This document shows, in pieces, positions 7,551 through 17,216 of a stretch of 64,000 bases of DNA (positions are counted from its first letter, which is position 1; the number at the start of each line of letters is the position of its first letter). Where the stretch lies: the NCBI GenBank assembly GCA_030684835.1, contig JAUXWZ010000157.1, positions 62,001 through 126,000 on the forward strand, written 5' to 3'. The position numbers and the translations under genes are program-made. The DNA is from Beijerinckiaceae bacterium. GTDB lineage: Bacteria; Pseudomonadota; Alphaproteobacteria; Rhizobiales; Beijerinckiaceae. The notes below the pieces were generated by a model. That model saw only the letters and a list, made by a program, of their open reading frames with translations. It did no database searches and was not told where the DNA came from.

Positions 7551-8720
7551 TCACAAAAGAGTAATGACGTCCGGAACCGTGCAAAGGGGCTCGGCCCCGC
7601 TCGCAATGATCCGAACGGTTTCGCCAATCGCAGCGCCACCTTTCGGGCCATGCGCGATAACCCTGAGTGCGAGCGTCTGCCCTTCGCTCAGGTGCGCTGC
7701 GGCGTCGGAATTGATCGTCGATCCTTCAGCCTGATCGAGGCCGATTCCACCACCGAGCCCGTAAAGCATCGCAGTCTCCGCGAACTGGCCAAGTGCTGCA
7801 CGCGCGGCGCTTTCGAGCGCCGCAACAGATACGCCGGGACGGCACGCTGCGCGCATCGCTGCGAGTGCTTTACTGCATCGCGAATAAGCATCGACTGCGG
7901 GCGCCTGCGGCGAGCCAACGCTGAACGTTCGTGCGCTATCCGCCCAGTAACGCTGGTTTTGAACGGCGAGAAAGACAAGAACAATGTCGCCATCGCTGAT
8001 CGTGTGATCGTGGACCGGACGCAGAGGCCGGCAGCCATCGCGACTGACCGAAACAAGGATGCGTGCATCCTCCGCGCCCTTCGAGCGACAAAGCCGCTCG
8101 AGCACGGCCATGGCGGCGCGGAGGTTAGCCCCGGGACGAAGTGCTTCGCGCACACCGTCGAACGCCTGCACGACGATATCAGCCGAGCGTTGGATTGCCG
8201 CAATCTCGTGCTCATCTTTGCTCGCCCGCATCGCGTCGAGTTCAACATCACGCTCGCACCATACGATGTCCGGGCGGGCCTCCGCGATGAGCGTCCATTC
8301 GGCGTAGGGCATCGCGCCGGCGACGCCACACAATCCGATACGCGCGCCCTTTGCTGCGCGTTCGTCCAGCAGCGCGACGAGATCTTTCGAGATTTTCCCG
8401 AACGCGCGAATCTCGTCAACGTAGGTGATCGTCTTGGCGGCGGGTATGTCGCGCGTACTGATGTTGGCGAGCAGGACCGGTTCGCCGTCTCGCGGAATCA
8501 AGGCAAGTGCAGAACGCACGCGCGGCATGAAGTTTGTCGCGTAAACAACTGGCCCGTGGCGTTCGACGTCGCCCATCATTATCCACGCGTCATCGCCACT
8601 CGCTTTAATCTGCGCCTGAACCCGCTGAAGACGCGCGCGATATCCGCTCTCTGGCAGAAGGTCGCGATCCCAGTAAAGCGCGCCACGCTTCACCACGGAA
8701 TGCATGGTTCGCATGCTCAT
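7551..8720 (-). CDS. M24-fold (creatinase/Xaa-Pro peptidase-like) protein A, metal site degenerate, set 1
   Basis: This 389-residue protein has the two-domain creatinase/aminopeptidase P layout. In the C-terminal pita-bread domain most metal ligands are altered. The segment after GDIVLV reads FLAVQNQRYWADSARTF, so the first Asp is Phe while the second remains, and the His loop reads GLGGGIGLD, with Gly where His is expected. A late GETVRI keeps one Glu. A normal dinuclear metallopeptidase is unlikely. Creatinase shows that this fold can work without metal. It overlaps its M24 partner by ATGA, suggesting a heteromeric pair. The paralogue in set 2 is at 28607-29734. Confidence 0.8.
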   Translation of the reverse strand: MSMRTMHSVVKRGALYWDRDLLPESGYRARLQRVQAQIKASGDDAWIMMGDVERHGPVVYATNFMPRVRSALALIPRDGEPVLLANISTRDIPAAKTITYVDEIRAFGKISKDLVALLDERAAKGARIGLCGVAGAMPYAEWTLIAEARPDIVWCERDVELDAMRASKDEHEIAAIQRSADIVVQAFDGVREALRPGANLRAAMAVLERLCRSKGAEDARILVSVSRDGCRPLRPVHDHTISDGDIVLVFLAVQNQRYWADSARTFSVGSPQAPAVDAYSRCSKALAAMRAACRPGVSVAALESAARAALGQFAETAMLYGLGGGIGLDQAEGSTINSDAAAHLSEGQTLALRVIAHGPKGGAAIGETVRIIASGAEPLCTVPDVITLL

Positions 8721-9847
8721 GATGCCCTCCAGAACAGGCGTTGCGGCGTTGTAGTGAGAATGACCGGGCCTGCATCGCCAACGACAATCGTGTCGCCGAG
8801 CATCAAATAGCCAGTCTCCGGCACATACTGATTAGGGTGCACGACGAACGTCATGTCCCGTTCGAGAATGGGCGCCGACGAGTCGGTGAGATCCGCCGGC
8901 ATGACGCCGCCAAGCCCCAGGCCGTGCCCGCGCGTGCGCATGTACGGCGGCCGGCAATAATCGGCGTAGCCATACTTTCCGATCACATCGTTGATCGCCC
9001 GCGCAATACCGCTCGACGGCAGACCTGCGCGCGTGACTGCGAGGCCCGCATTCTCGGCTTCGATGAGCATGTCAAATTTTGTGCGCTGCAGGTCAGTCGG
9101 CTCGCCAAGGATGAATGTTCGGCAAAGCTGCGCGAAATAACCCTTGTAGCAAGGCGTGATCTCGCCAATCACCACATCGCCGGCTTCAAGCACGCGGTTG
9201 TTGACCGCGCGAACGGCGACATTGTGGGAGCCTGTGGCGATGAGCCCGAAATTGTCCTCGGAGCCAAGTGATTGCATCGCCGCTTCCACCTCGGCGGCCA
9301 AGTCGTATTCGCGCATTCCGGGTCGGGCGACTGCACAGAGATGTTCAAATCCCTTGTCTGCTATCTCCGCCGCCTTGCGAACGCGCTCGAGCTCGAAAGA
9401 CTTTCGCATTCGCGATGCGGCGCGAACGATATCGCCCCCGTCACGCGGCTCAAAACCCAGCTCCGCGAAAAACGCTTTGCCGCGCGCAAGCGTCATGACT
9501 TCCGTTCCGATCATCGCAATCGGCCCGGGAAGCGCGCGCGCTACACGCGCCATCTCTGCTACAAGCTCGTCCTCGCCAACTCCGATGATTTCGCCAAAGC
9601 AGCACGCCTCTCTCGCACGCGCTTCGTCCCAACGCGGCGTCACCACAAGCGTGGGCGCCCCGAGTGCAGGCACGAACAAAGCCGAAGGGCCAAGCGCGCG
9701 ATGATCGGTCAGCAGCATAATCGGATCAGGCCGCAGCATGTTGTGCTGTGCGCCATAATAGGCAACGAGACCCCCCAGACCCTTCTGCATCAGCGCGGAT
9801 CGTACTTCGCGAAGCCGCTCTTGAAGTTCGCTTGCCCGTGATGTCAT
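8717..9847 (-). CDS. M24-fold (creatinase-like) protein B, non-canonical site, set 1
   Basis: A 376-residue creatinase-like protein. At the first metal position it has GEITPC (Glu229 instead of Asp), at the second AQLCRTF (Gln240), and it keeps RGHGLGL (His308). The usual Glu in the VVEPG strand is His337 (VVHPNQY). The pattern differs from protein A but is the same in the set 2 copy at 29745, so it is conserved rather than decayed. The retained His suggests a hydrolase of the creatinase type acting on a C-N bond (inference). It overlaps hyuB by ATGA at its start and protein A at its stop. Confidence 0.82.
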   Translation of the reverse strand: MTSRASELQERLREVRSALMQKGLGGLVAYYGAQHNMLRPDPIMLLTDHRALGPSALFVPALGAPTLVVTPRWDEARAREACCFGEIIGVGEDELVAEMARVARALPGPIAMIGTEVMTLARGKAFFAELGFEPRDGGDIVRAASRMRKSFELERVRKAAEIADKGFEHLCAVARPGMREYDLAAEVEAAMQSLGSEDNFGLIATGSHNVAVRAVNNRVLEAGDVVIGEITPCYKGYFAQLCRTFILGEPTDLQRTKFDMLIEAENAGLAVTRAGLPSSGIARAINDVIGKYGYADYCRPPYMRTRGHGLGLGGVMPADLTDSSAPILERDMTFVVHPNQYVPETGYLMLGDTIVVGDAGPVILTTTPQRLFWRAS

Positions 9848-11616
9848 CGCGCTCCCCCTTCTGGCTGCTTTGTTTCCGCAGCCATCTGCGTGCGCAGTGA
9901 CTTCGTCTTTTCAGTATCAACCCGCATCGTGACCGGATCAATCATGACGCCGTAATCGACGCGCGCGGCATCACGATCGATAAACTCGTCGAGTACGTCA
10001 TTAAGCACACGTTCCGGGTCACGCTCCAACGGAGAACCCCACCCTCCGCCGCCCGCTGTTTCGACACGCACCGTGGCGCCCGGCGCGCACATGATTCGCA
10101 CCGGATCAAACGGCTTGAACGGCTCCTCACTCGACAACCGCATATAGTTGATGGAAGAGGTGCCTGAGCGACCGCCGTTCAGTCCCCACGGCGGGAACTT
10201 GCGACGACCCGCGTTCGAAGCGCTCCAACGGCCTTCCCCGAGATTGGTCATCTCCGTGATTTGACCAAAGCCACCACGGTGCTTGCCGGCTCCCGCCGAT
10301 CCGTTGCGCAATTCGCGACGGACAACACGCACGGGAGTCTTCAACTCCACCGCTTCGATCGGATTATTGCGCACGTCGCCCTGACACACGGAGACCGCAG
10401 CCGACTCGCCGTCTTCGTAAGGGCGCCCCCCCCAGCCCCCGCCTTCGATCGTCTGCAGGATGAACTTGCGCGCATTGCGCGGATCGACACCGAAGAACGT
10501 CATCGAGCCGCCTAGCGTGCCAAGGTGCGCGGCGGGAATACGCTCGGGAGCGGCGGGCGCGAGAGCCTTGAGGATCGTATCCACGACACTGGGAAGCATC
10601 CTGCTCCAGCTCGCCATGACGGCGGGGAACCGCGCCATCATAAAATTCCCCTCCTGAATTTCAACCTTCAACGCCCGAAAGGAACCTTCATTCACAGGCT
10701 CAAGCGGACCTGTCAGCCCCTTGTATGCGATGTAGGCGCCCGCCAAAGTGCGCCCGTTCAAGGCGCTCTTTCTCTCCTGTGAGCATCCCGTCAGGTCGAT
10801 GGTCATGTCTTCGCCGGAGATGATAACCTTGATGTTGATCGGCACATTGTCGGCGCCGGGAGAATCGGGGTCCAGAAACGAGGACGCTTCGTAAACGCCG
10901 TCCCGCAGGCGCGCTACGGCGTTGCGGCACTTTCGTTCTGCATCATCAAAGATGCGCTCGATGGCGCGGTCCAGCGTGTCGGCGCCATAGCGCTTGATGA
11001 GCTGGCCATAGCGCCGATCCGCCATCTTGCACGCAGCAACCTGCGCGCGAAGATCGCCCATCGACGCCTCCGGATATCGAATATTGTCGGTGATGATCCG
11101 CAAGACCTTGTCGTCTGGAACGCCGGCCTCATAAATTTTGATCTGGTCGAGTTGCAGACCCTCCATCCATGGATCACTGACCATCGAAGCGGCGCTGAAC
11201 CCTGTCGACAGTCCGCCAACATCCACCCAATGCGCACGAACGATCGCGAACCCCTCAAGCTTGCCTTCGGCGAAAATGGGAGAATAAACGCAGACGTTAT
11301 TGAGGTGCTGGCCTGCGACACGCTGGTGATTGGTGATGATGACATCGCCGCGTTGAAACCCATCCGCACCGTAGCGGTTCAGCCCGTCCTTGATGATCAC
11401 GCCCAGATCGGCGACGAAGTGGGAGACGCCGCCGACATTTTGCGCGATCAGCCTCCCCTCGCGATCAAGCAGCGCGCAGCAGAAATCCTGCACCTCGTAG
11501 ATCATCATGTTGTACGACGTGCGTAGCAGATCGGTCGCCATGTCGGCTGCAATCGCAGGCAGCGCGTTTCGCAGAACTTCGAGTGTAACGGGATCAAGTT
11601 TTTCCAACGTGGACAT
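9844..11616 (-). CDS. Hydantoinase B / oxoprolinase-type subunit (HyuB), set 1
   Basis: The 590-residue protein is a HyuB-family subunit, opening with LDPVTLEVLRNALPAIA and carrying the characteristic AQNVGGVSHFVADLG, NHQRVAGQHLNN and RAHWVDVGG motifs. HyuA and HyuB together form ATP-dependent amidohydrolases (N-methylhydantoinase, oxoprolinase) or carboxylases (acetophenone carboxylase type). I chose the ATG at 11616, two bases after the hyuA stop. A TTG two codons upstream would overlap that stop. The gene is translationally coupled to M24 protein B. No acetone-carboxylase gamma subunit is present nearby. Confidence 0.9.
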   Translation of the reverse strand: MSTLEKLDPVTLEVLRNALPAIAADMATDLLRTSYNMMIYEVQDFCCALLDREGRLIAQNVGGVSHFVADLGVIIKDGLNRYGADGFQRGDVIITNHQRVAGQHLNNVCVYSPIFAEGKLEGFAIVRAHWVDVGGLSTGFSAASMVSDPWMEGLQLDQIKIYEAGVPDDKVLRIITDNIRYPEASMGDLRAQVAACKMADRRYGQLIKRYGADTLDRAIERIFDDAERKCRNAVARLRDGVYEASSFLDPDSPGADNVPINIKVIISGEDMTIDLTGCSQERKSALNGRTLAGAYIAYKGLTGPLEPVNEGSFRALKVEIQEGNFMMARFPAVMASWSRMLPSVVDTILKALAPAAPERIPAAHLGTLGGSMTFFGVDPRNARKFILQTIEGGGWGGRPYEDGESAAVSVCQGDVRNNPIEAVELKTPVRVVRRELRNGSAGAGKHRGGFGQITEMTNLGEGRWSASNAGRRKFPPWGLNGGRSGTSSINYMRLSSEEPFKPFDPVRIMCAPGATVRVETAGGGGWGSPLERDPERVLNDVLDEFIDRDAARVDYGVMIDPVTMRVDTEKTKSLRTQMAAETKQPEGGAR

Positions 11617-11618
11617 GA

Positions 11619-13679
11619 TCAATGTCCCCGATTGATTTCAATGACGAGCTCACCCGACGCGGCGACGGTCAGAACGTCGCCTTCGTGCAGAATCGTCGTC
11701 GATGCATATTCGCTCACTGCCGCAGGGCCGCTTATGCGTTCGCCCGCGGGCAATTCATCGCGCTGATAGACGGGACATTGCCGCGCGGCGCCGCCCCACC
11801 CATCAAAAATCATGTCGCGAGCGCCGATGAGCCCGCTGCCTGTCGACCCAACCGACGTCGACGGCAATTGCACGCGATCACGCCGCCCCCGGCCGGTGAG
11901 ACGGCAGTTCACCACTTCCACGTCCTCGTGCACGGCCTGATGTCCGAAGCGACGTTCGTGACTGCGGTCGAAAGCCGCGCGCAGCGCCTGCATGTCGCCC
12001 TCGGCGATGGCATGCGCGGAAACCGGCGTCTGGATTGGAAATTCCTGGCCAGCGTAACGCATATCGAGGTAAATATGAATCGAAGTCTGATCAGCGCGCA
12101 TGCCTTCGGCGATAAGAAGGTCTCGCGCCGAAGCTTCCATCTCGGCAAATATTTTTTGCAGCGCGGCGAAGTCGCACTCAGCCAGCGGCTTGTAATACGT
12201 GCGCACAAAGTCGTGCCTGAGATCGGCGAGCAGCATCCCGAGCGCCGAGAAGTGACCGGGAACCCTTGGGATGATGACCTTCGGTATGTTGAGTTCGCGC
12301 GCGATCTCGGCGGCATGCAGGGGGCCCGCACCACCAAACGCCACCATCGCGAAATCACGCGGGTCATGCCCGCGGCCAATCGAGACGGACTGCACCGCAA
12401 GCGACATTTCAGCGACTGCAATCTTGATGATCCCGAGCGCCGCGTCTTCCACGGAGACGCCAAGCGGCCCGGCAATGTTTTTCTGGATCGCGGTGCGCGC
12501 AGCTTGCGTATCGAGCTGCATTTCGCCGCCGAGGAAACGATCCGATCCGAGCCGCCCAAGAATCAAATTAGCGTCCGTGACTGTCGGCGCCTCGCCGCCC
12601 AGTCCGTAACAGACAGGCCCCGGATGGCCGCCCGCGCTGCGCGGGCCGACCTTGAGTGCCCCGACTTCATCGATCCACGCAATTGATCCACCACCGGCGC
12701 CAACTTCCACGATGTCGATCACCGGATACATGACCGGCAGTCCCGACGCTTCGCCTCCGACAAAATAGCCCTGTGCAATAACGGGCTCGTTTTCCTGAAC
12801 CAGACTGACCTTCGCGGTCGTCCCACCCATGTCGAAGGCGATCAGATTGCAAACGCCCAGTTCGCGGCCGGTCTCGGAAGCGGCGATGATCCCGCCCACC
12901 GGACCCGATTCCATCGTTGCAACCGGAAGCAGCCGCGCCGTCTCTGGCGACATGGCGCCGCCGTTTGATTGCATGATGAGAAACTGTCCGCGAAACTCGG
13001 CATCGCCGAGGAGATTTTCGAAGTCCTGTAAATAGCGGCTGACCCGGGGACCAACGTACGAATTCAAAACTGTTGTCGAAATTCGTTCGTACTCACGATA
13101 CTCGCGCAGAATTCCATGGCTGAGCGAATGAAACAGATCGGGGACCAATTTCTTCAGCTGGTCACCGACGGCCACTTCATGCGCGGGGTTGGCCCAGGAA
13201 TGAATGAGGCATACAGCAGTCGCCTCTACCTGTTCCGCCTTCAATCGCTCCGCGATGGGTGCAACGCCGCCGACATCCAGCTCGACCACCACTTCGCCTT
13301 CGGCGTCCAGGCGCTCTACGATCTCGAATGTGCGGCGGCGCGGAACCAGTGGTTGCGGTCGCTTGAAAAGAAAATTGTAGGATTCCGGCCGATTGCCTCG
13401 CCCAATCTGATAGACGTCGCGCGTGCCCTGAGTGACAATCAACGCGGTCTTGGCGCCCGTCCGTTCGATGGCCGTATTGATCGCAACGGTAGAGCCGTGG
13501 ACGAAAGTGTCAACACGCGAAATAGGGAGGCCACTTTTGGCGAGCGTTTTCCGGATGCCAACCGACAGGTCATACGGCGTCGTGGAATCCTTCGCCTGGA
13601 TCACTGTACCAGTGGAAAGATCAAAAGCGACAAGGTCCGTAAACGTGCCACCTATATCGAGAGCGACCACTAACGACAC
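11619..13679 (-). CDS. Hydantoinase A / oxoprolinase-type ATPase subunit (HyuA), set 1
   Basis: A 686-residue HyuA-family protein with the ASKHA-type nucleotide site ALDIGGTFTDLVAFD at its start, HGSTVAINTAIERTGAKTA, the DMGGTTAK phosphate loop near residue 285 and GGAGPLHA near 440. It would phosphorylate or activate the substrate carbonyl for HyuB. The start is a GTG at 13679 placed behind a strong AAGGGGGGA site. The 8-codon upstream extension contains that site and is unlikely to be translated. It is the first gene of set 1, divergent from the LysR gene at 13871. Confidence 0.9.
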   Translation of the reverse strand: MSLVVALDIGGTFTDLVAFDLSTGTVIQAKDSTTPYDLSVGIRKTLAKSGLPISRVDTFVHGSTVAINTAIERTGAKTALIVTQGTRDVYQIGRGNRPESYNFLFKRPQPLVPRRRTFEIVERLDAEGEVVVELDVGGVAPIAERLKAEQVEATAVCLIHSWANPAHEVAVGDQLKKLVPDLFHSLSHGILREYREYERISTTVLNSYVGPRVSRYLQDFENLLGDAEFRGQFLIMQSNGGAMSPETARLLPVATMESGPVGGIIAASETGRELGVCNLIAFDMGGTTAKVSLVQENEPVIAQGYFVGGEASGLPVMYPVIDIVEVGAGGGSIAWIDEVGALKVGPRSAGGHPGPVCYGLGGEAPTVTDANLILGRLGSDRFLGGEMQLDTQAARTAIQKNIAGPLGVSVEDAALGIIKIAVAEMSLAVQSVSIGRGHDPRDFAMVAFGGAGPLHAAEIARELNIPKVIIPRVPGHFSALGMLLADLRHDFVRTYYKPLAECDFAALQKIFAEMEASARDLLIAEGMRADQTSIHIYLDMRYAGQEFPIQTPVSAHAIAEGDMQALRAAFDRSHERRFGHQAVHEDVEVVNCRLTGRGRRDRVQLPSTSVGSTGSGLIGARDMIFDGWGGAARQCPVYQRDELPAGERISGPAAVSEYASTTILHEGDVLTVAASGELVIEINRGH

Positions 13680-13690
13680 AAATTCCCCCC

Positions 13691-13746
13691 TTGAACCACG
13701 CACTTCGGCGCGACTGGAACCTCGCGCTTGGGCGCTTCTGGTTCAA
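13691..13746. promoter_or_regulatory. Inverted repeat in hyuA/LysR intergenic region
   Basis: TTGAACCA (13691-13698) and TGGTTCAA (13739-13746) form a perfect 8-bp inverted repeat with a 40-bp spacer. Related half-sites TGGAACC (13715) and CGGTTCA (13792) lie in the same divergent region. Placement between a LysR gene and its divergently transcribed catabolic operon suggests operator sites, though the long spacer is unlike a simple T-N11-A box. Confidence 0.45.
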
Positions 13747-13870
13747 TTTAGACGTTTCATCTGCGCTCGCCTAGCGCAGTCCGGTTCACAACACTCTTTC
13801 CTCTGGCTTCACAGGTTGGCGGACCCGCCGCCTTCACAATGGAGGAATAGAAGCTCGAAAGCGCCACGTG

Positions 13871-14818
13871 ATGCAGGATTTAAACAAGCTACAAACCTTT
13901 GTCCGGGTTGCGGCGCTCGGCAGTTTCACCCTCGCGGCGCGTGAACTGCGGGTGTCGACCTCTGCGGTGAGCAAGCAGGTTCAGCAGCTCGAAAAATCCC
14001 TTTCGGTTTCGCTTCTCAACCGGTCCACGCGCGGCGTCTCCCTCACTGAAGCCGGGGCTGAATTCCACCAGCGTTGTCTGGCGGCTCTTGGATCGATCGA
14101 TGACGCGATCAATCAGGCGCAGAGTCTCCATTCCGGCGCCAAGGGCACCCTGCGCCTTCACATCGTTTCGGGCTTTGCGCAACGTGAACTCGCCCCTGCG
14201 GTCGTCGCCTTTATGCGTGAAAACCCCGGAATTGGACTGGAGCTTGTCACGCATACGCCGGCGCTGAGTCTTGTCGAGTCCGGGGCCGACATCGTCATTT
14301 CCGGCAAGACACTTCCGGATCCGGGTACTGCGTGGCGCGAGCTGGGGCTGGTCGAATATGTCGTTTGCGCTTCGCCGCAATACCTTCAGGAAAACGGGGT
14401 TCCCGCTCGCCCGGAGCAGTTGCGCGACCATAATTGCTTGTCGCACACATTGTTCAATCCACGCGAATGGCCGTTCAAAAGTGGCGCTCGTGAAAAGCTC
14501 GTGCGTGTGCAGGGCACGTTCAAGTCAAACAATTCCGAGGTGCTGGCGCAGCTCGCGCTCGGGGGTATCGGCATCGTGCGCGTGCCGCTTTATGTGGTGC
14601 GTGACGAAATCAAAGCTGGACGGCTGAGGGTACTCTTCGACGGCACGGTCCCGTCGCGTCAGTTGATGCGCGTCTATTACCCGTCGCACGATAATTTACC
14701 GGAAAAAGCGAAGATGTTACTTCATTTTCTTGCGCAACGCTTTTCAATGGCGCCTAGCCTCACGGACGGCAAGCAACACTCTCTTTCCATAAAGTCGCGA
14801 CGCAAAACAGCAAGTTGA
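13871..14818 (+). CDS. LysR-family regulator, set 1
   Basis: The 315-residue regulator starts with the LysR winged helix-turn-helix (LQTFVRVAALGSFTLAARELRVSTSAVSKQ region, residues 7-36) followed by the ligand-binding domain. It is divergent from hyuA, so it probably controls set 1 in response to a pathway compound. Three Bug receptor genes follow it on the same strand from 14875 on. ATG at 13871 follows an in-frame GTG at 13868; either may be used. The Ser/Lys-rich last 20 residues are low complexity. Confidence 0.88.
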   Translation: MQDLNKLQTFVRVAALGSFTLAARELRVSTSAVSKQVQQLEKSLSVSLLNRSTRGVSLTEAGAEFHQRCLAALGSIDDAINQAQSLHSGAKGTLRLHIVSGFAQRELAPAVVAFMRENPGIGLELVTHTPALSLVESGADIVISGKTLPDPGTAWRELGLVEYVVCASPQYLQENGVPARPEQLRDHNCLSHTLFNPREWPFKSGAREKLVRVQGTFKSNNSEVLAQLALGGIGIVRVPLYVVRDEIKAGRLRVLFDGTVPSRQLMRVYYPSHDNLPEKAKMLLHFLAQRFSMAPSLTDGKQHSLSIKSRRKTAS

Positions 14819-14874
14819 CGTCATCGTCCCCCTGGTACTCTAATGCAGCCAAATCAAGATGAGGGGGAGGAAAA

Positions 14875-15918
14875 ATGCGTACGGGACTCATGTCTTCAGG
14901 TCTGATGACCGCCATCATTGCCGCCTCGTTGATTCCTGCGCAGGCGCAGCCTGCCGCCGAATTCTACAAGGACAAGCGCGTCGAACTTCTGATCTCGTCG
15001 ACAGCAGGCGGCGGCAATGACATTTCCGCCCGGATGATCGCGCGGCACATCAGTCCGCACATGCCCGGAGCGCCAATTTTCATCGCGAGGAACATGCCCG
15101 GCGCGGGCGGCGTGACATTGGCGAACCACCTTTTCAACGTCGCCTCGCGAGATGGCTTGAGCATCGGGATGGTGCAGAACAGCGCCCTCTTCCAGCCACT
15201 CTACGGCGACGTGAAGGCACGCTTCGAAATCAAGAAGTTCAACTGGCTTGGCAGTCCCAACAAGGACGTAGGCGTGCTGATCCTGTGGCACACGGTGCCC
15301 GTGGATTCTTTGGAGGACGCAAGAAAGAAAGGGCTCATTCTTGGCGTCTCTGGCGGCCTGAATGCCACACCCGCCTTCTATGCCCGCGTGCTAGCAAAAG
15401 TGTTCGATCTGAACATTCGCATGGTGGCCGGCTACCCCGGACAAAGCGAAGCCTTTATCGCAATGGAGCGCGGTGAGAACGAAGGCTATCCATCAGCATT
15501 CTGGTCGAGCCTGAAGGCAGTGAAACCCGGTTGGATCGCCGACAAGCAGATCAAGATGATCTTGCACTTCGGGCAGGCGCCCCACCCGGAGCTCGCAAAT
15601 GTGAATGTGCCCTTCGCAGATAACCTGTTGAAGGACTCGCCGGAGAAGCGCGACATCATGGCGGTCGCTTCTGCGCCTCTTGCGGTCGGCCGTCCGATGG
15701 TGGCGCCGCCGGAGGTGCCTGCGGATCGTATCGCGACGCTTCGGCACGCGATTGCTGCAACCGTCCGCAGTCCGGGCTATCTGGCTGAGTGCGCGAAGTT
15801 AAATCTCGAATGCACCGATCCAACTACCGGCGAAGAGCTCGAACAGATCATGCTGCGTGCGTACAACGCTCCGTCAGATATCGTGAAGCAAATCCGCGAC
15901 TTGAACAAATCCAACTAG
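14875..15918 (+). CDS. Bug-family periplasmic binding protein, copy 2
   Basis: The 347-residue receptor has a signal peptide cleaved after AQAQP, then AEFYKDK and the glycine-rich loop STAGGGNDISAR, with Asn where most Bug proteins have Tyr. NMPGAGG follows around residue 77. A strong GAGGGGGAGG site precedes the ATG. It is the first of three consecutive Bug genes downstream of the LysR regulator and may bind a substrate analogue or intermediate. No TctAB transport proteins are linked. Confidence 0.87.
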   Translation: MRTGLMSSGLMTAIIAASLIPAQAQPAAEFYKDKRVELLISSTAGGGNDISARMIARHISPHMPGAPIFIARNMPGAGGVTLANHLFNVASRDGLSIGMVQNSALFQPLYGDVKARFEIKKFNWLGSPNKDVGVLILWHTVPVDSLEDARKKGLILGVSGGLNATPAFYARVLAKVFDLNIRMVAGYPGQSEAFIAMERGENEGYPSAFWSSLKAVKPGWIADKQIKMILHFGQAPHPELANVNVPFADNLLKDSPEKRDIMAVASAPLAVGRPMVAPPEVPADRIATLRHAIAATVRSPGYLAECAKLNLECTDPTTGEELEQIMLRAYNAPSDIVKQIRDLNKSN

Positions 15919-15975
15919 TTCACCTTCGCGTTGAGATTCCATGAACACGTCTTGGTTTGGACGGGAGACCAGAAA

Positions 15976-17007
15976 ATGCGCAGCAACCTGATCGGCGCGC
16001 TCGGAGCCGCATTAATTGCAATCGGAGCGACGGACGCCCGTTCCGACGACTTCTACAGAGGTAAGAATATTCAACTTATTATTGCAACGGGTCCTGGCGC
16101 TGCTTACGATTTCTTCGGTCGGCTTGTGTCGCGCCACATCGGTCGCTTCATTCCCGGCGAGCCTGTGGTGACGCCGCAGAACATGCCTGGCGCATCTGGC
16201 TTTAGAGCAGCAAATTATCTATTCAACGTCGCTCCCAAAGACGGAACTGTTCTTGGCACCTTCAACAACGCGATCGCCTTCTACCAGGTCGTCGAGCAAC
16301 CCGGCATTCAATCCCGCGCGGAGGAGTTCTCCTGGCTGGGCGCCATCCCGCAAGACACGCCACAGGTGGCGGTGCATATTTCAGCGGGCGTCAAGACGAT
16401 AGAAGACGCCAAGAAGATCGAAGTCGCCATGGGCGCCACGGGAGCGGGTGGAAACTTCGCTGGCCACGTTGCGCTGCTCAACTCGCTTCTGGGAACCAGG
16501 TTCAAAATCGTCACCGGTTACGACAGCGGCGCGACAATCAACATGGCGATCGAACGTGGCGAGGTCAGCGGCAAGGCGAACACCACCTGGCCTGCATACA
16601 AATCACTGGCGTCTGATTGGGTGCGCGAAGGCAAAATCATCCCGCTTGTGCAGTTTGGACTGAAGAAAGATCCAGACTTGCCATCGGTGCCGCTGCTTAT
16701 GGAGCTTGCATCCAACGAAGAACAAAGACGCATTTTCGAAGTCGTTGCGAGCACGTCCGCGGTCGGACAACCCTTCGCCGCTCCGCCGCAAACGCCCGCC
16801 GACCGTCTTGAGATACTTCGAAAAGCCTTCGCAAGCACCGTAGTAGATGCCGCCTTCAGGGCCGAGGCCGCAAAAGTGTCTGACCAGACGTCCATGGAGC
16901 CTATTTCCAGCAGCGAGCTCACCGCTCTCGTTCAGCGCACAGTCGCAACGCCACCTGCCCTCGCGGCACGCCTTCGACAGGCGATGAGCGTCAAGCGCGA
17001 AAATTGA
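15976..17007 (+). CDS. Bug-family periplasmic binding protein, copy 3
   Basis: The 343-residue receptor has a signal peptide ending near DARSDD, DFYRGKN, an ATGPGAAYDFFGR loop and NMPGASG. I use the ATG at 15976 because GGGAG lies upstream and the signal peptide begins there. An in-frame ATG at 15931 would add a non-hydrophobic 15-residue extension. It follows copy 2 after 57 bases. The loop variations between the three copies suggest different ligands. Confidence 0.87.
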   Translation: MRSNLIGALGAALIAIGATDARSDDFYRGKNIQLIIATGPGAAYDFFGRLVSRHIGRFIPGEPVVTPQNMPGASGFRAANYLFNVAPKDGTVLGTFNNAIAFYQVVEQPGIQSRAEEFSWLGAIPQDTPQVAVHISAGVKTIEDAKKIEVAMGATGAGGNFAGHVALLNSLLGTRFKIVTGYDSGATINMAIERGEVSGKANTTWPAYKSLASDWVREGKIIPLVQFGLKKDPDLPSVPLLMELASNEEQRRIFEVVASTSAVGQPFAAPPQTPADRLEILRKAFASTVVDAAFRAEAAKVSDQTSMEPISSSELTALVQRTVATPPALAARLRQAMSVKREN

Positions 17008-17216
17008 AAAGGACATTGTCGTGCTGGATCTCGCGTGCCGCCGAGCGATATCGGACATCGGGCTTATAGCTTCTGAAATAGGCGAAAGCCTATTGCCTTG
17101 ATAGCCTGATATACCATTGCCCATGGGGAGCTGCGACGGCATGTTACCCACGTTTTACAGAACTGCCTGCTGCACATGGCCTAGATAAAAAGCCGACCAT
17201 CGGGAGGGACGAACCA

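Noticed and set aside
11622-12686. Plus-strand frame of 354 codons
   Set aside because: It is antisense to hyuA of set 1, without a ribosome site or recognisable domain.
9844-13679. Acetone or acetophenone carboxylase operon
   Set aside because: The subunits match HyuA/HyuB in general, but no acetone-carboxylase gamma subunit or Apc-type extra subunits are adjacent, so a specific carboxylase name is not supported.
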